DNA of 64,000 bases from CBDCUE01 sp965222515 (GTDB taxonomy: Bacteria > Pseudomonadota > Alphaproteobacteria > Rickettsiales > JABIRX01), in the NCBI GenBank assembly GCA_965222515.1, contig CBDCUE010000009.1, positions 1 through 64,000 of the forward strand. The letters are read 5' to 3'. Below, one piece after another: positions 54,309-62,421 of the stretch. The position numbers and the translations under genes are program-made. Position 1 is the first letter of the stretch; every line of letters begins with the position of its first letter. The notes under the pieces were generated by a model. The model had not been told where the DNA came from. It ran no database searches and worked only from the letters and a program-made list of their open reading frames with translations.

Positions 54309-56006
54309 TTAGCTTGCTTCTATTCCCATAGATCCAGTTCTTATCGCACTATGGATAGCCCCATAACAAGTTGAGTTTTTCGGATCTGTTTTTTTTTCTA
54401 TGTTGCTCAAGACTTCTCCTGCTGAAAGAAAAGCAAGAAATATAGCAGGAATACCTACCAAAGCAGAAAAGAATATCCCTGCTCCTAAAACCACCCCCGT
54501 CATTAAAAAAAATGACAAAAAAACAGAAAAAGCTCCAAATATAACAGGGCTAGTTAGTGTTGCTGAATTTTCTTTTTCTTGGATATTATCCCCTAGTTTT
54601 TCGCCCCTCTTATATCCTGTTAATCTGCTTGGACCCCCTTGCCCATTACCTAAAAGTGGATTTGGAGATGCAGTTAGAGGTGGAATTGGAATTAGATCTT
54701 TCCCTTTTTCTCCTGTTAATCTGCTTGGGTCCCCTTGCTCATTACCTAAAGGTGGATTTGGAGATGCAGTTAGAGGTGGAATTGGAATTAGATCTTTCCC
54801 TTTTTCTCCTGTTAATCTGCTTGGGTCCCCTTGCTCATTACCTAAAGGTGGATTTAGAGATGTAGTTAGAGGCGGAATTGGAATTAGATCTTTCCCTTTT
54901 TCTCCTGTTAATCTGCTTGGGTCCCCTTGCTCATTACCTAAAGGTGGATTTAGAGATGTAGTTAGAGGCGGAATTGGAATTAGATCTTTCCCTTTTTCTC
55001 CTGTTAATCTGCTTGGGCTCCCTTGCCCATTACCTAAAGGTGGATTTAGAGATGTAGTTAGAGGCGGAATTGGAATTAGATCTTTCCCTTTTTCTCCTGT
55101 TAATCTGCTTGGGCTCCCTTGCTCATTACCTAAAGGTGGATTTAGAGATGTAGTTAGAGGCGGAATTGGAATTAGATCTTTCCCTTTTTCTTCCTTTATC
55201 AATAACATATTTTCTTGAAAAGCCACAGTACGAAGCATTTGAATAGCAGCATTGACAAAACAACTATTATCTATATTTTGTATGAAAGTAATCTTCTCTG
55301 CTGGAGGTAGTTTTTTTGCTAATTTTTCTTTATCTACATATTTTATGATATAAGGGGTAAATTTTTCATATACTCCTTTTCCTTCTTTTAAACTAGATGG
55401 GCTTGTATTCTTAGATGGCTCTTTGTTATACCCACATATATTAATATTTGTAGACATATCATCGCAATATAGCCATTGTTCTGCTTCATCTACTGTTCTT
55501 ATGCTAGCAGTATAATGGCCTTGCTTCGGAGATCCAGAATGATTAATCGTTGCAACTGGAACATAGGTTGTGTTATTAATTATTATATCATCTAAAATAA
55601 TTGGTCTATCATTTTTTTTTCCATTAAGATTAAATCTTGAAAATTTGATAAAAAACTCTTCTGTTGAATCTTGAATGGTTTTTATAGCTGTTTTGATATC
55701 TTCGTTCTGTTCTTTTTCAGTTTGTGCTTCAGCAAAAATCGTGCTAGCTTTGCAAAGATTGTCTGGTAAATTAAGTGAAATTACAGCTGAAGATAACCCA
55801 CTAATTGTAAATAATGGACCGTATATACTAACTAAAAATGGTGATAAAAACTCTGAAGCATCTTGTTGACCTGTGTTTAAAAGATTTTTTAGTTCTGTGT
55901 TATTTTGTATAAGAGCTTGATAAAAGCTAGCTGTTTCTTTAGAATTTAGCTCCTTTGTCTTCTGTAATAATTGTAATATAGATTTCTTATTAAATTCTTC
56001 AGTCAT
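54309..56006 (-). CDS. Circularly permuted USP-like deubiquitinase with repeats and membrane hairpin
   Basis: 565 aa. Order seen: QQDASEFL box (47-54); a palm-like core (EEFFIKFSRFNLNGKKN, about 116-132); the USP His box NHSGSPKQGHYTASIR (155-170, His164) with W178 and D182/D183; then, after YIIKYVDKEK, the Cys box FIQNIDNSCFVNAAIQML (241-258, Cys249). In eukaryotic USPs the Cys box comes first, so this is a permutation that keeps all catalytic residues. Six 32-residue proline-rich repeats follow (273-464), then two hydrophobic segments (about 487-532). No signal peptide. Probably acts on host ubiquitin if delivered; activity and secretion are inference. Confidence 0.8.
   Translation of the reverse strand: MTEEFNKKSILQLLQKTKELNSKETASFYQALIQNNTELKNLLNTGQQDASEFLSPFLVSIYGPLFTISGLSSAVISLNLPDNLCKASTIFAEAQTEKEQNEDIKTAIKTIQDSTEEFFIKFSRFNLNGKKNDRPIILDDIIINNTTYVPVATINHSGSPKQGHYTASIRTVDEAEQWLYCDDMSTNINICGYNKEPSKNTSPSSLKEGKGVYEKFTPYIIKYVDKEKLAKKLPPAEKITFIQNIDNSCFVNAAIQMLRTVAFQENMLLIKEEKGKDLIPIPPLTTSLNPPLGNEQGSPSRLTGEKGKDLIPIPPLTTSLNPPLGNGQGSPSRLTGEKGKDLIPIPPLTTSLNPPLGNEQGDPSRLTGEKGKDLIPIPPLTTSLNPPLGNEQGDPSRLTGEKGKDLIPIPPLTASPNPPLGNEQGDPSRLTGEKGKDLIPIPPLTASPNPLLGNGQGGPSRLTGYKRGEKLGDNIQEKENSATLTSPVIFGAFSVFLSFFLMTGVVLGAGIFFSALVGIPAIFLAFLSAGEVLSNIEKKTDPKNSTCYGAIHSAIRTGSMGIEAS
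54615..55190 (-). repeat. Six 96-base tandem repeats
   Basis: In-frame units encoding EKGKDLIPIPPLTTSLNPPL plus GNEQGDPSRLTG, with small changes (TTSL or TASP, EQGD, GQGS or GQGG). Differences are few and cluster in the last two copies. Confidence 0.92.
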
Positions 56007-56070
56007 TTTAGGCCATATGTATGTAAGTTTTGTTTATGCTAATTAAAGGTTAAAATAATAACAACAAACC

Positions 56071-56099
56071 ATTATACTATAAATACTGTTTTATGTCAA
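56071..56099 (-). promoter_or_regulatory. Perfect-consensus sigma-70 promoter of the USP-like gene
   Basis: Read on the minus strand: TTGACA (56099-56094), 17 bases, TATAAT (56076-56071). Start near 56064, leader about 58 bases. Confidence 0.8.
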
Positions 56100-56108
56100 C
56101 GAATTGCT

Positions 56109-56522
56109 TTAATTGCCTTGCAAAAAATACTCTCTTTCGTCATTTTTATCTAAAATTTTTATTTCAATAGCCAAAACTCCTTTTTTTGGCAAGAAGTTTT
56201 GGGCTATTTCTGGCCATTCTATTATGGTTAAGTGGTTTTCTATGGAATGTTCTAAATCTATGTTTTTTAGTTCTTGAGTATTTTTAATTCTATATAAATC
56301 ATAATGCCAAATTTCTCTTTTTTTACTGTGATAAATATTTAAAATAGCAAAAGTAGGGCTGGTTACTTCATTTTCATCAATATTTAATGATTTTGCCAAT
56401 TTTTTTACCAAAGTTGTTTTTCCTGCTCCTAAATCTCCTGACAGAGTGATAATCTGGTAATTATCAAGGTTTTTACTTAAAAAAGCAGTAATATTGCTTA
56501 AATTTAAAAATTTTTGTTGCAT
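56109..56522 (-). CDS. tsaE: tRNA threonylcarbamoyladenosine biosynthesis ATPase TsaE
   Basis: 137 aa. Seen: Walker A SGDLGAGKTTLVKKL (about 23-37), EVTSPTFAILNIY (switch I-like) and WHYDLYRI, then IIEWPE. Works with TsaB and TsaD on t6A37, which are not in the window. Upstream is a 300-base divergent intergenic region shared with sucC. Confidence 0.95.
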   Translation of the reverse strand: MQQKFLNLSNITAFLSKNLDNYQIITLSGDLGAGKTTLVKKLAKSLNIDENEVTSPTFAILNIYHSKKREIWHYDLYRIKNTQELKNIDLEHSIENHLTIIEWPEIAQNFLPKKGVLAIEIKILDKNDEREYFLQGN

Positions 56523-56766
56523 AGTTAAATAAATTATAAATAATCAAGAATAATTTGTAAGATTGGGTTATAATAAACAAATAAGTAAAATTTTGCAAGT
56601 TTCTATAAATTCATACTAAAAGCCTGAAGAGAAATTTGCAAAACATCAAGTTGAAATAATATTATAAGAAGCAAAACTATCGGAGCAATTGCCCGGAGAG
56701 TTTGTAATACATTCAGCAACCTGCATCAAACAGCCTTAAATATTTTTACTAAAGCTTAAAAAAAAC
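56523..56766. other. Intergenic between tsaE and sucC
   Basis: No gene recognised. It must hold divergent control signals; TTATAAT near 56570 is a possible -10. The CCTGCATCAAACAGCCTTAAAT stretch near 56718 vaguely resembles the leader motif. Confidence 0.3.
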
Positions 56767-56820
56767 TGTGTAAATGTTAAAAACTCTGCATATATATTAA
56801 TAACAACCTTAACTAATAAA
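56767..56820 (+). promoter_or_regulatory. Recurrent leader motif upstream of sucC
   Basis: TGTGTAAATGTTAA, TGCATATATA, TTAATAACAACCTTAACTAA, ATG at 56824. Somewhat diverged from the other copies. Confidence 0.55.
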
Positions 56821-56823
56821 AAT

Positions 56824-57990
56824 ATGAATATACATGAATATCAAGCAAAGCAATTGCTAAAAAAATATGGGGTGCCTGTTCCAAATGGAGCTCCTGCATT
56901 CACAGCTGATGAGGCAAAAAAAGCAGCTCAAAGTCTATCTAGTCAAGTTTATGTGCTAAAAGCACAAATTCATGCTGGAGGTAGAGGAAAGGCTGGGGGT
57001 GTAAAGATTCTTAAAACAGTTGATGATGTTTGTAATGAAGCAAAGAAATTATTGGGTAAAGTTTTAGTTACTCATCAAACGGGTCCAGAGGGAAAAGAAG
57101 TTAATAGATTATATGTTGAAGAAGGTTCTAATGTTGATAAAGAATATTATTTATCTGCAGTTTTAGATAGAGAAATTTCAGGAATAACTTTTATTGCTTC
57201 AAAAGAAGGAGGGGTAGAAATTGAAGAAATCGCTGAAAAAGAGCCAGAAAAAATTCTAAAAATATCAGTAGATATTAGTACAGGGGTGCAAGGTTATCAT
57301 ATTAGATATTTAGGTTTTGGTTTAGGTCTTGATAAAGAACAACTAAAACAATTTGCTAAAATCATACAATCTTTATACCAAGCCTTTTTGAATACTGATG
57401 CCATGCAAGTAGAGATAAACCCTTTGGTAGTTACTAAAGAAGGCAACATTATTGCACTTGATGCAAAAATGAATTTTGATAGCAATGCTTTATATAGGAA
57501 TCTTGATATTTTGGCATTAAGAGATGAAACAGAAGAAGATCCATTAGAAGTTAAAGCGAGTAAAAGCGATTTGGCTTATATTAAAATGGATGGAAATATT
57601 GGCTGTATGGTAAATGGTGCTGGTCTTGCAATGGCTACTATGGATATTATCAAATTATATGGCGAGAACCCTGCTAATTTCTTGGATGTTGGTGGCGGAG
57701 CTACTAAAGAAAAAGTTACCGAAGCTTTTAAAATTATTTTGTCTGATGCTGGAGTAGAGGGAATGTTGGTAAATATTTTTGGTGGTATTATGAGATGTGA
57801 TATTATCGCAGAAGGAATTATTGCAGCAGCTAAAGAAGTAAATATTTCAATCCCGCTAGTTGTAAGATTAGAAGGAACTAATGTTGAATTGGGTAAAGAA
57901 ATATTAAATAAATCTGATTTAGACATTATTTCAGCTGATGATCTTGATGATGCGGCTCAAAAAATTGTTAAAGCAATAAAAAACAAATAG
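56824..57990 (+). CDS. sucC: Succinyl-CoA synthetase beta subunit
   Basis: TCA-cycle enzyme forming ATP or GTP. 388 aa. Seen: MNIHEYQAKQLLKKYGVPVP, QIHAGGRGKAGGVK, ATP-grasp metal site EINPLVVT, and DVGGGATKEKV with NIFGGIMRCD. sucD follows after 23 bases. Confidence 0.97.
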   Translation: MNIHEYQAKQLLKKYGVPVPNGAPAFTADEAKKAAQSLSSQVYVLKAQIHAGGRGKAGGVKILKTVDDVCNEAKKLLGKVLVTHQTGPEGKEVNRLYVEEGSNVDKEYYLSAVLDREISGITFIASKEGGVEIEEIAEKEPEKILKISVDISTGVQGYHIRYLGFGLGLDKEQLKQFAKIIQSLYQAFLNTDAMQVEINPLVVTKEGNIIALDAKMNFDSNALYRNLDILALRDETEEDPLEVKASKSDLAYIKMDGNIGCMVNGAGLAMATMDIIKLYGENPANFLDVGGGATKEKVTEAFKIILSDAGVEGMLVNIFGGIMRCDIIAEGIIAAAKEVNISIPLVVRLEGTNVELGKEILNKSDLDIISADDLDDAAQKIVKAIKNK

Positions 57991-58013
57991 ATTAATTATA
58001 AAAAAATAAAAAA

Positions 58014-58892
58014 ATGTCAGTATTAGTAAATAAAAACACCAAAGTTATTTGTCAAGGATTCACAGGTGCTCAAGGAACTTTCCATTCAGAGCAAGCAATT
58101 GCTTATGGCACAAATATGGTTGGAGGGGTTACTCCAAATAAAGGAGGAGCTACTCACTTAAACTTGCCTGTTTTTGATTCAGTTAGAGATGCAAAAAAAA
58201 AAACAGATGCCAATGCCAGTGTAATATATGTGCCACCACCATTTGCCGCAGATGCAATTATGGAGGCAATTGATGCAAATATAGAGCTGATTATTTGTAT
58301 TACAGAAGGGATTCCTGTGATTGATATGGTTAAAGTAAAGAAAATGTTGCAAAACTCTAACAGCAGGTTAATTGGGCCAAATTGTCCAGGAATTATTACT
58401 CCTGATCAATGTAAAATTGGAATTATGCCAGGTCATATTCACAAAAAAGGAAATGTTGGTATTGTTTCTAGGTCAGGAACATTAACTTATGAAGCAGTAT
58501 ATCAAACTAGTCAATTAGGCTATGGTCAATCTACTTGTATAGGTATAGGTGGAGATCCAGTAAATGGCACAAATTTTATTGATTGTTTAGAATTGTTTTT
58601 AGCAGATGATGAAACAGAGGCAATAGTTATGATTGGTGAAATAGGAGGAAGTGCCGAAGAAGAAGCGGCAGAGTTTTTGAAAGAAGAAGCTAAAAAAGGC
58701 AGAAAAAAACCTATAGTAGGGTTTATCGCGGGGATAACAGCCCCTCCAGGAAAAAGAATGGGACATGCAGGAGCGATTGTTTCAGGTGGCAAAGGGACTG
58801 CAGAAGCAAAAATAGAAGTAATGCAATCAGCAGGAGTAAAAATTTCTGATTCTCCAGCAAAACTAGGTCAAACTCTAAAAACTATTTTTTAA
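58014..58892 (+). CDS. sucD: Succinyl-CoA synthetase alpha subunit
   Basis: 292 aa. Seen: CQGFTGAQGTFHSEQAI, GGVTPNKGG, IGPNCPGIITP (CoA site) and the phospho-histidine loop GHAGAIVSGGKGTA. Usual partner of SucC; convergent with the NRAMP-like gene with only a 16-base A/T gap. Confidence 0.97.
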   Translation: MSVLVNKNTKVICQGFTGAQGTFHSEQAIAYGTNMVGGVTPNKGGATHLNLPVFDSVRDAKKKTDANASVIYVPPPFAADAIMEAIDANIELIICITEGIPVIDMVKVKKMLQNSNSRLIGPNCPGIITPDQCKIGIMPGHIHKKGNVGIVSRSGTLTYEAVYQTSQLGYGQSTCIGIGGDPVNGTNFIDCLELFLADDETEAIVMIGEIGGSAEEEAAEFLKEEAKKGRKKPIVGFIAGITAPPGKRMGHAGAIVSGGKGTAEAKIEVMQSAGVKISDSPAKLGQTLKTIF

Positions 58893-58908
58893 TTTTTTAA
58901 AAAAATTT

Positions 58909-60156
58909 TTAAAGAATATTGTAAATAAAAAACATCACAAAAGCAATTAGCACAAACAAAGAGAAATAACTATAATAAAAAAAGTATTTTTTTGGCAAAT
59001 ATTGCTTTGGATAATGATCTGATTTTAGTAATTTTAAATTTAAAAAAGCAATGATAGGGGCGGTTACAAAAGAAATGCTCGTGGCTAAGAAAATTAAATG
59101 CTTCATATTAGAAAAAAAACAATTAATAATTATTAGACCCCCAAAAAAGGATATAGTAAGCATAATAATATAAATTATATTTTCTTTTTTCCAGTCAGTT
59201 TGCTTTTCTTTTAGCAAAATATCAAAAATTCTAGTAAAAACTCTAGGAGAACCATCTAAGCAAGTAATAACTGTAGAAAACATAGTAAAAAAAGCAGTGA
59301 TTGCCACAATCCAAAAAACACCATTGCCTAGATTTGTGGTATAGGCTAAAAAAAATTGATTTAGAAAAACAATAGATTTGCTAGAAATTTGAGTATCTGT
59401 GCCATAAAAAATAATATTTCCTAGCAATAAAAATAAAATAGCTAAAATTGCGGTGCTAAAAAAACCAATTCTAAAATCTAGAATAGAATTTTTTAAAGAA
59501 ACATCTTGTTTATGTAAGTGATATTTTTCTTCAATCCAAATAGAATTCCAAACAGAACAATCAAGCGGGCAAGGCATCCAGCCCAAAAAAGCTATTAAAA
59601 ACAAAATATCTGTTTTTTTCAAAAATGAAAAATTGTTTTTATAAGAGTCTAATTTGATAATATCTGCATTATAAGAAAAAATAACAGCAATTACGGTAGT
59701 AATCAGCAATGATAATATTATTGGTTTTATAATTTTATCCAAAAAACTATATTTACCAATTAATAAAATAATATAGCAAGTTGACAGGGCTATGCTTGCC
59801 CATATCTTTATATCAAGATGAAAAGGCATAATGTTAGCAAAAATCCCTCCTGCAACAACTGATACTGCTGCAATAATAGTAAAAGTAGAGGATAAGGTGA
59901 TAAAGAAATAAAGCCAAATATATTTTTTGCCCAAATCATTATATCCAGATAATAAAGATTTTTTGGTAATAGCACTATATCTAGGGGCTATTTCAAAAAA
60001 AGGTAATTTTATTAAATGAGCTAAAAAAATAAAAACTATAAATAAATAACCAAATTTTGCCCCTGCTTGCACAGACTGCACCAAGTGAGAAACCCCAACA
60101 GCAGTTGCTGTTAGCAATATTCCAGGTCCCAGAAAATTATAAATTCTTTTATACAT
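58909..60156 (-). CDS. NRAMP-superfamily membrane transporter with atypical metal site
   Basis: 415 aa, about eleven membrane segments. The first helix reads GPGILLTATAVGVSHLVQ instead of the canonical DPGN, and helix 6 has GWMPCPLDCSVW instead of MPH. Both metal-binding motifs of classical Mn/Fe NRAMPs are therefore changed, as in the divergent 'GVSHLVQS' subgroup. Substrate is uncertain. It overlaps nth by 8 bases at its start. Confidence 0.8.
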   Translation of the reverse strand: MYKRIYNFLGPGILLTATAVGVSHLVQSVQAGAKFGYLFIVFIFLAHLIKLPFFEIAPRYSAITKKSLLSGYNDLGKKYIWLYFFITLSSTFTIIAAVSVVAGGIFANIMPFHLDIKIWASIALSTCYIILLIGKYSFLDKIIKPIILSLLITTVIAVIFSYNADIIKLDSYKNNFSFLKKTDILFLIAFLGWMPCPLDCSVWNSIWIEEKYHLHKQDVSLKNSILDFRIGFFSTAILAILFLLLGNIIFYGTDTQISSKSIVFLNQFFLAYTTNLGNGVFWIVAITAFFTMFSTVITCLDGSPRVFTRIFDILLKEKQTDWKKENIIYIIMLTISFFGGLIIINCFFSNMKHLIFLATSISFVTAPIIAFLNLKLLKSDHYPKQYLPKKYFFYYSYFSLFVLIAFVMFFIYNIL

Positions 60157-60778
60157 ATTTTAGTATATATTTACAATATTTATTAACATTACATTTTTGG
60201 CAAAGAGGTTTTCTTGCTTTACATACATATCTACCGTGTAAAATCAAATGATGATGTGCATATTTATGGTGTTTTTTAGGAATTACTTTTAATAATTGCA
60301 TTTCTGTTTGCAAAACATTTTTGCTATTAATTATACCTAATCTATTGCTCACTCTATACACATGAGTATCCACTCCAATAGTATCTTGCCCTCTGGCACA
60401 ATTTAAAAAGACATTTGCCGTTTTCCTGCCAACTCCTGCCAGTGATTGTAATTCTTCTAAAGAATTTGGAATGATATTTTTATAAACATCTATTAGCTTT
60501 TTTGAGAGTAGCATAACATTTTTAGCTTTTGAATTATATAGCCCGATGGTCTTTATATAGTTTTTCAAGCCCGCCTCTCCCAGCTCTAGCATTTTCTTAG
60601 TATTATCTACCTTTTCAAAGAGGTTTTTGGTTGCTTTGTTTACAGATACATCTGTTGCCTGGGCAGACAAAACAATAGCTACCAAAAGAGTATATTCATT
60701 GATATATTCTAGCTCTGTTCTAGGCTCAGGGTCTATTTCGCTCCAAAGTTTAAATATCTTTTCTACATTTTTCATCAA
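60149..60778 (-). CDS. nth: Endonuclease III
   Basis: Base-excision repair glycosylase/AP lyase. 209 aa. Seen: VAIVLSAQATDVSVNKAT, helix-hairpin-helix LQSLAGVGRKTANVF with the catalytic lysine, GVDTHVYRVSNRLG with the catalytic aspartate, and the 4Fe-4S motif C-x6-C-x2-C-x5-C (CKARKPLCQKCNVNKYC). Confidence 0.96.
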   Translation of the reverse strand: MMKNVEKIFKLWSEIDPEPRTELEYINEYTLLVAIVLSAQATDVSVNKATKNLFEKVDNTKKMLELGEAGLKNYIKTIGLYNSKAKNVMLLSKKLIDVYKNIIPNSLEELQSLAGVGRKTANVFLNCARGQDTIGVDTHVYRVSNRLGIINSKNVLQTEMQLLKVIPKKHHKYAHHHLILHGRYVCKARKPLCQKCNVNKYCKYILKYV

Positions 60779-60838
60779 TCATTGCTATTTTATTTTTTAA
60801 GGTTATTTTATAACAACGACATTAATTAAGCAACAAGT

Positions 60839-60934
60839 ATGAAAAAGAAAACCCCTGTTTTACAACTAAAAATAGATAATAAACAAGATATAGATTTAAA
60901 AAAAATTTATAAATCACCAATAACAAAAATATAA
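60839..60934 (+). CDS. Possible 31-residue peptide
   Basis: MKKKTPVLQLKIDNKQDID, then LKKIYKSPITKI and a stop, ending where the first proS leader begins. No family recognised and no ribosome-binding site; it may be chance. Confidence 0.2.
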   Translation: MKKKTPVLQLKIDNKQDIDLKKIYKSPITKI

Positions 60935-60990
60935 TTCGTGTAAATGTTCTACAGATTGCAAAATGCATCTAACCAACTTAACTTTAAAAA
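60935..60990 (+). promoter_or_regulatory. Recurrent leader motif, first copy upstream of proS
   Basis: TTCGTGTAAATGTTC, GATTGCAAAATGCATC, TAACCAACTTAACTTTAAAA. TTGCAA and TAACTT are 17 bases apart. Confidence 0.65.
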
Positions 60991-60995
60991 GTATA

Positions 60996-61055
60996 ATTCG
61001 TGTAAATGTTTTATATATTGCAAAAATGCACCTAACTAACTTAACTTTAAAAAAA
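60996..61055 (+). promoter_or_regulatory. Recurrent leader motif, second copy upstream of proS
   Basis: TCGTGTAAATGTTTTA, ATTGCAAAAATGCACC, AACTAACTTAACTTTAAAA, with ATG at 61060. Tandem with the first copy, about 62 bases apart. Confidence 0.65.
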
Positions 61056-61059
61056 CAAA

Positions 61060-62346
61060 ATGTATTTGTCTAATTTTTTTAGCTATCAGAAAAAAGAAGT
61101 TTCTCAGGATGCTGAGATTATATCTCATAAGTTAATGTTAAAAGCTGGTATGATTGAGCAATTAACATCGGGGATTTATTCTTGGTTGCCCTTAGGTTTG
61201 TTAGTTTTGAGGAATATTGAGAATATTGTGAGAGAAGAGCATAAAAAAGCAGGAATAGCAGAAATTTTAATGCCTATTTTGCAGCCTGCGAGTCTTTGGC
61301 AAGAATCAGGTAGATATCAGGATTATGGTAAAGAAATGTTGAGGGTGCAAGACAGGCATAAAAGAGATATGTTGTTTGGTCCGACTGCTGAAGAGGCGGT
61401 TACAGATATTTTTAGAAAACATATTCAATCTTATAAAGATTTGCCAATTAATTTATATCAAATTCAATGGAAATTTCGTGATGAAATAAGGCCAAGGTTT
61501 GGAATAATGCGGGGCAGGGAGTTTTTAATGAAAGATGCTTATTCTTTTGATTTAGATCAAGAGGCAGCGGAGGAAACTTATAAAAAATATTATAAATTAT
61601 ATTTAAATATTTTTAAGAAATTAGGGGTAACGGCAATCCCTGTAAAAGCTGACAATGGGGAGATAGGAGGAGATTTAAGCCATGAGTTTCATATTTTGGC
61701 AGATACAGGGGAAAGCATTGTTTATGCTGAAAAAGGGCTTTTTGATAAAATTGATAAAAACATCTATGATTTTCAAGAATTAAAAGATTATTATGCTGTG
61801 GCAGGTGAAAAATACGATGTTAAGCAAGCGGTAAGTAAGGATATTGTTACTAAAAAAGGAATTGAGGTAGGGCATATTTTTAATTTTGGACAAAAATATT
61901 CAAAAGCTATGAATGCCAAGGTTTTGGATCAAAACGGCAAGAATGTTTTTGTTAATATGGGATCTTATGGTATAGGGGTCTCAAGAATAGTAGCTGCTAT
62001 TATTGAGTGTTTTAACGATGACAAGGGAATTATCTGGCCAAAAGAAGTGGCACCATTTCAAATAATCATCATCCCATTGCAAATGAAGGATAAAGATCTC
62101 TGTGCTAAAGCTGAGGAAATATACAAAAATTTATTAGCACAAAACAACAATATTGCTTTGGATGATCGAAAAAAATCATTAGGAGAAAAGCTTGCCAGCA
62201 ATGATTTAATAGGAATTCCTACTCAAATCAGACTAGGCTCAAGAAACCACAAAAACGGAGAGTTAGAAATAAAAGATAGAAAAACAGGAAAAACTGATAT
62301 TGTTACTTATCAAAATTTAGAAAAATATTTAAAAAATATTATATAA
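61060..62346 (+). CDS. proS: Prolyl-tRNA synthetase, short alphaproteobacterial form
   Basis: 428 aa class II synthetase without the ~180-residue editing insertion. Seen: SGIYSWLPLGLLVLR, motif 2 QIQWKFRDEIRPRFGIMRGREFLMKDAYSF (start of that block about 134), and motif 3 GSYGIGVSRIVAAI, plus anticodon domain. Lacking the editing domain, misacylated Ala-tRNA(Pro) would need trans-editing. Two tandem leaders precede it, and the parS array follows. Confidence 0.97.
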   Translation: MYLSNFFSYQKKEVSQDAEIISHKLMLKAGMIEQLTSGIYSWLPLGLLVLRNIENIVREEHKKAGIAEILMPILQPASLWQESGRYQDYGKEMLRVQDRHKRDMLFGPTAEEAVTDIFRKHIQSYKDLPINLYQIQWKFRDEIRPRFGIMRGREFLMKDAYSFDLDQEAAEETYKKYYKLYLNIFKKLGVTAIPVKADNGEIGGDLSHEFHILADTGESIVYAEKGLFDKIDKNIYDFQELKDYYAVAGEKYDVKQAVSKDIVTKKGIEVGHIFNFGQKYSKAMNAKVLDQNGKNVFVNMGSYGIGVSRIVAAIIECFNDDKGIIWPKEVAPFQIIIIPLQMKDKDLCAKAEEIYKNLLAQNNNIALDDRKKSLGEKLASNDLIGIPTQIRLGSRNHKNGELEIKDRKTGKTDIVTYQNLEKYLKNII

Positions 62347-62421
62347 AGTCCCAACATACAAGCAGTAAAAACCAAAAAAGTTATTAGTTTTTTTATATTT
62401 TTTGCTAAAACATAACCCCAA

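Noticed and set aside
54400..55218. 272-aa plus-strand frame antisense to the USP-like gene
   Set aside because: It exists because the 96-base repeats have no stop in that frame; the minus-strand protein has recognisable domains.
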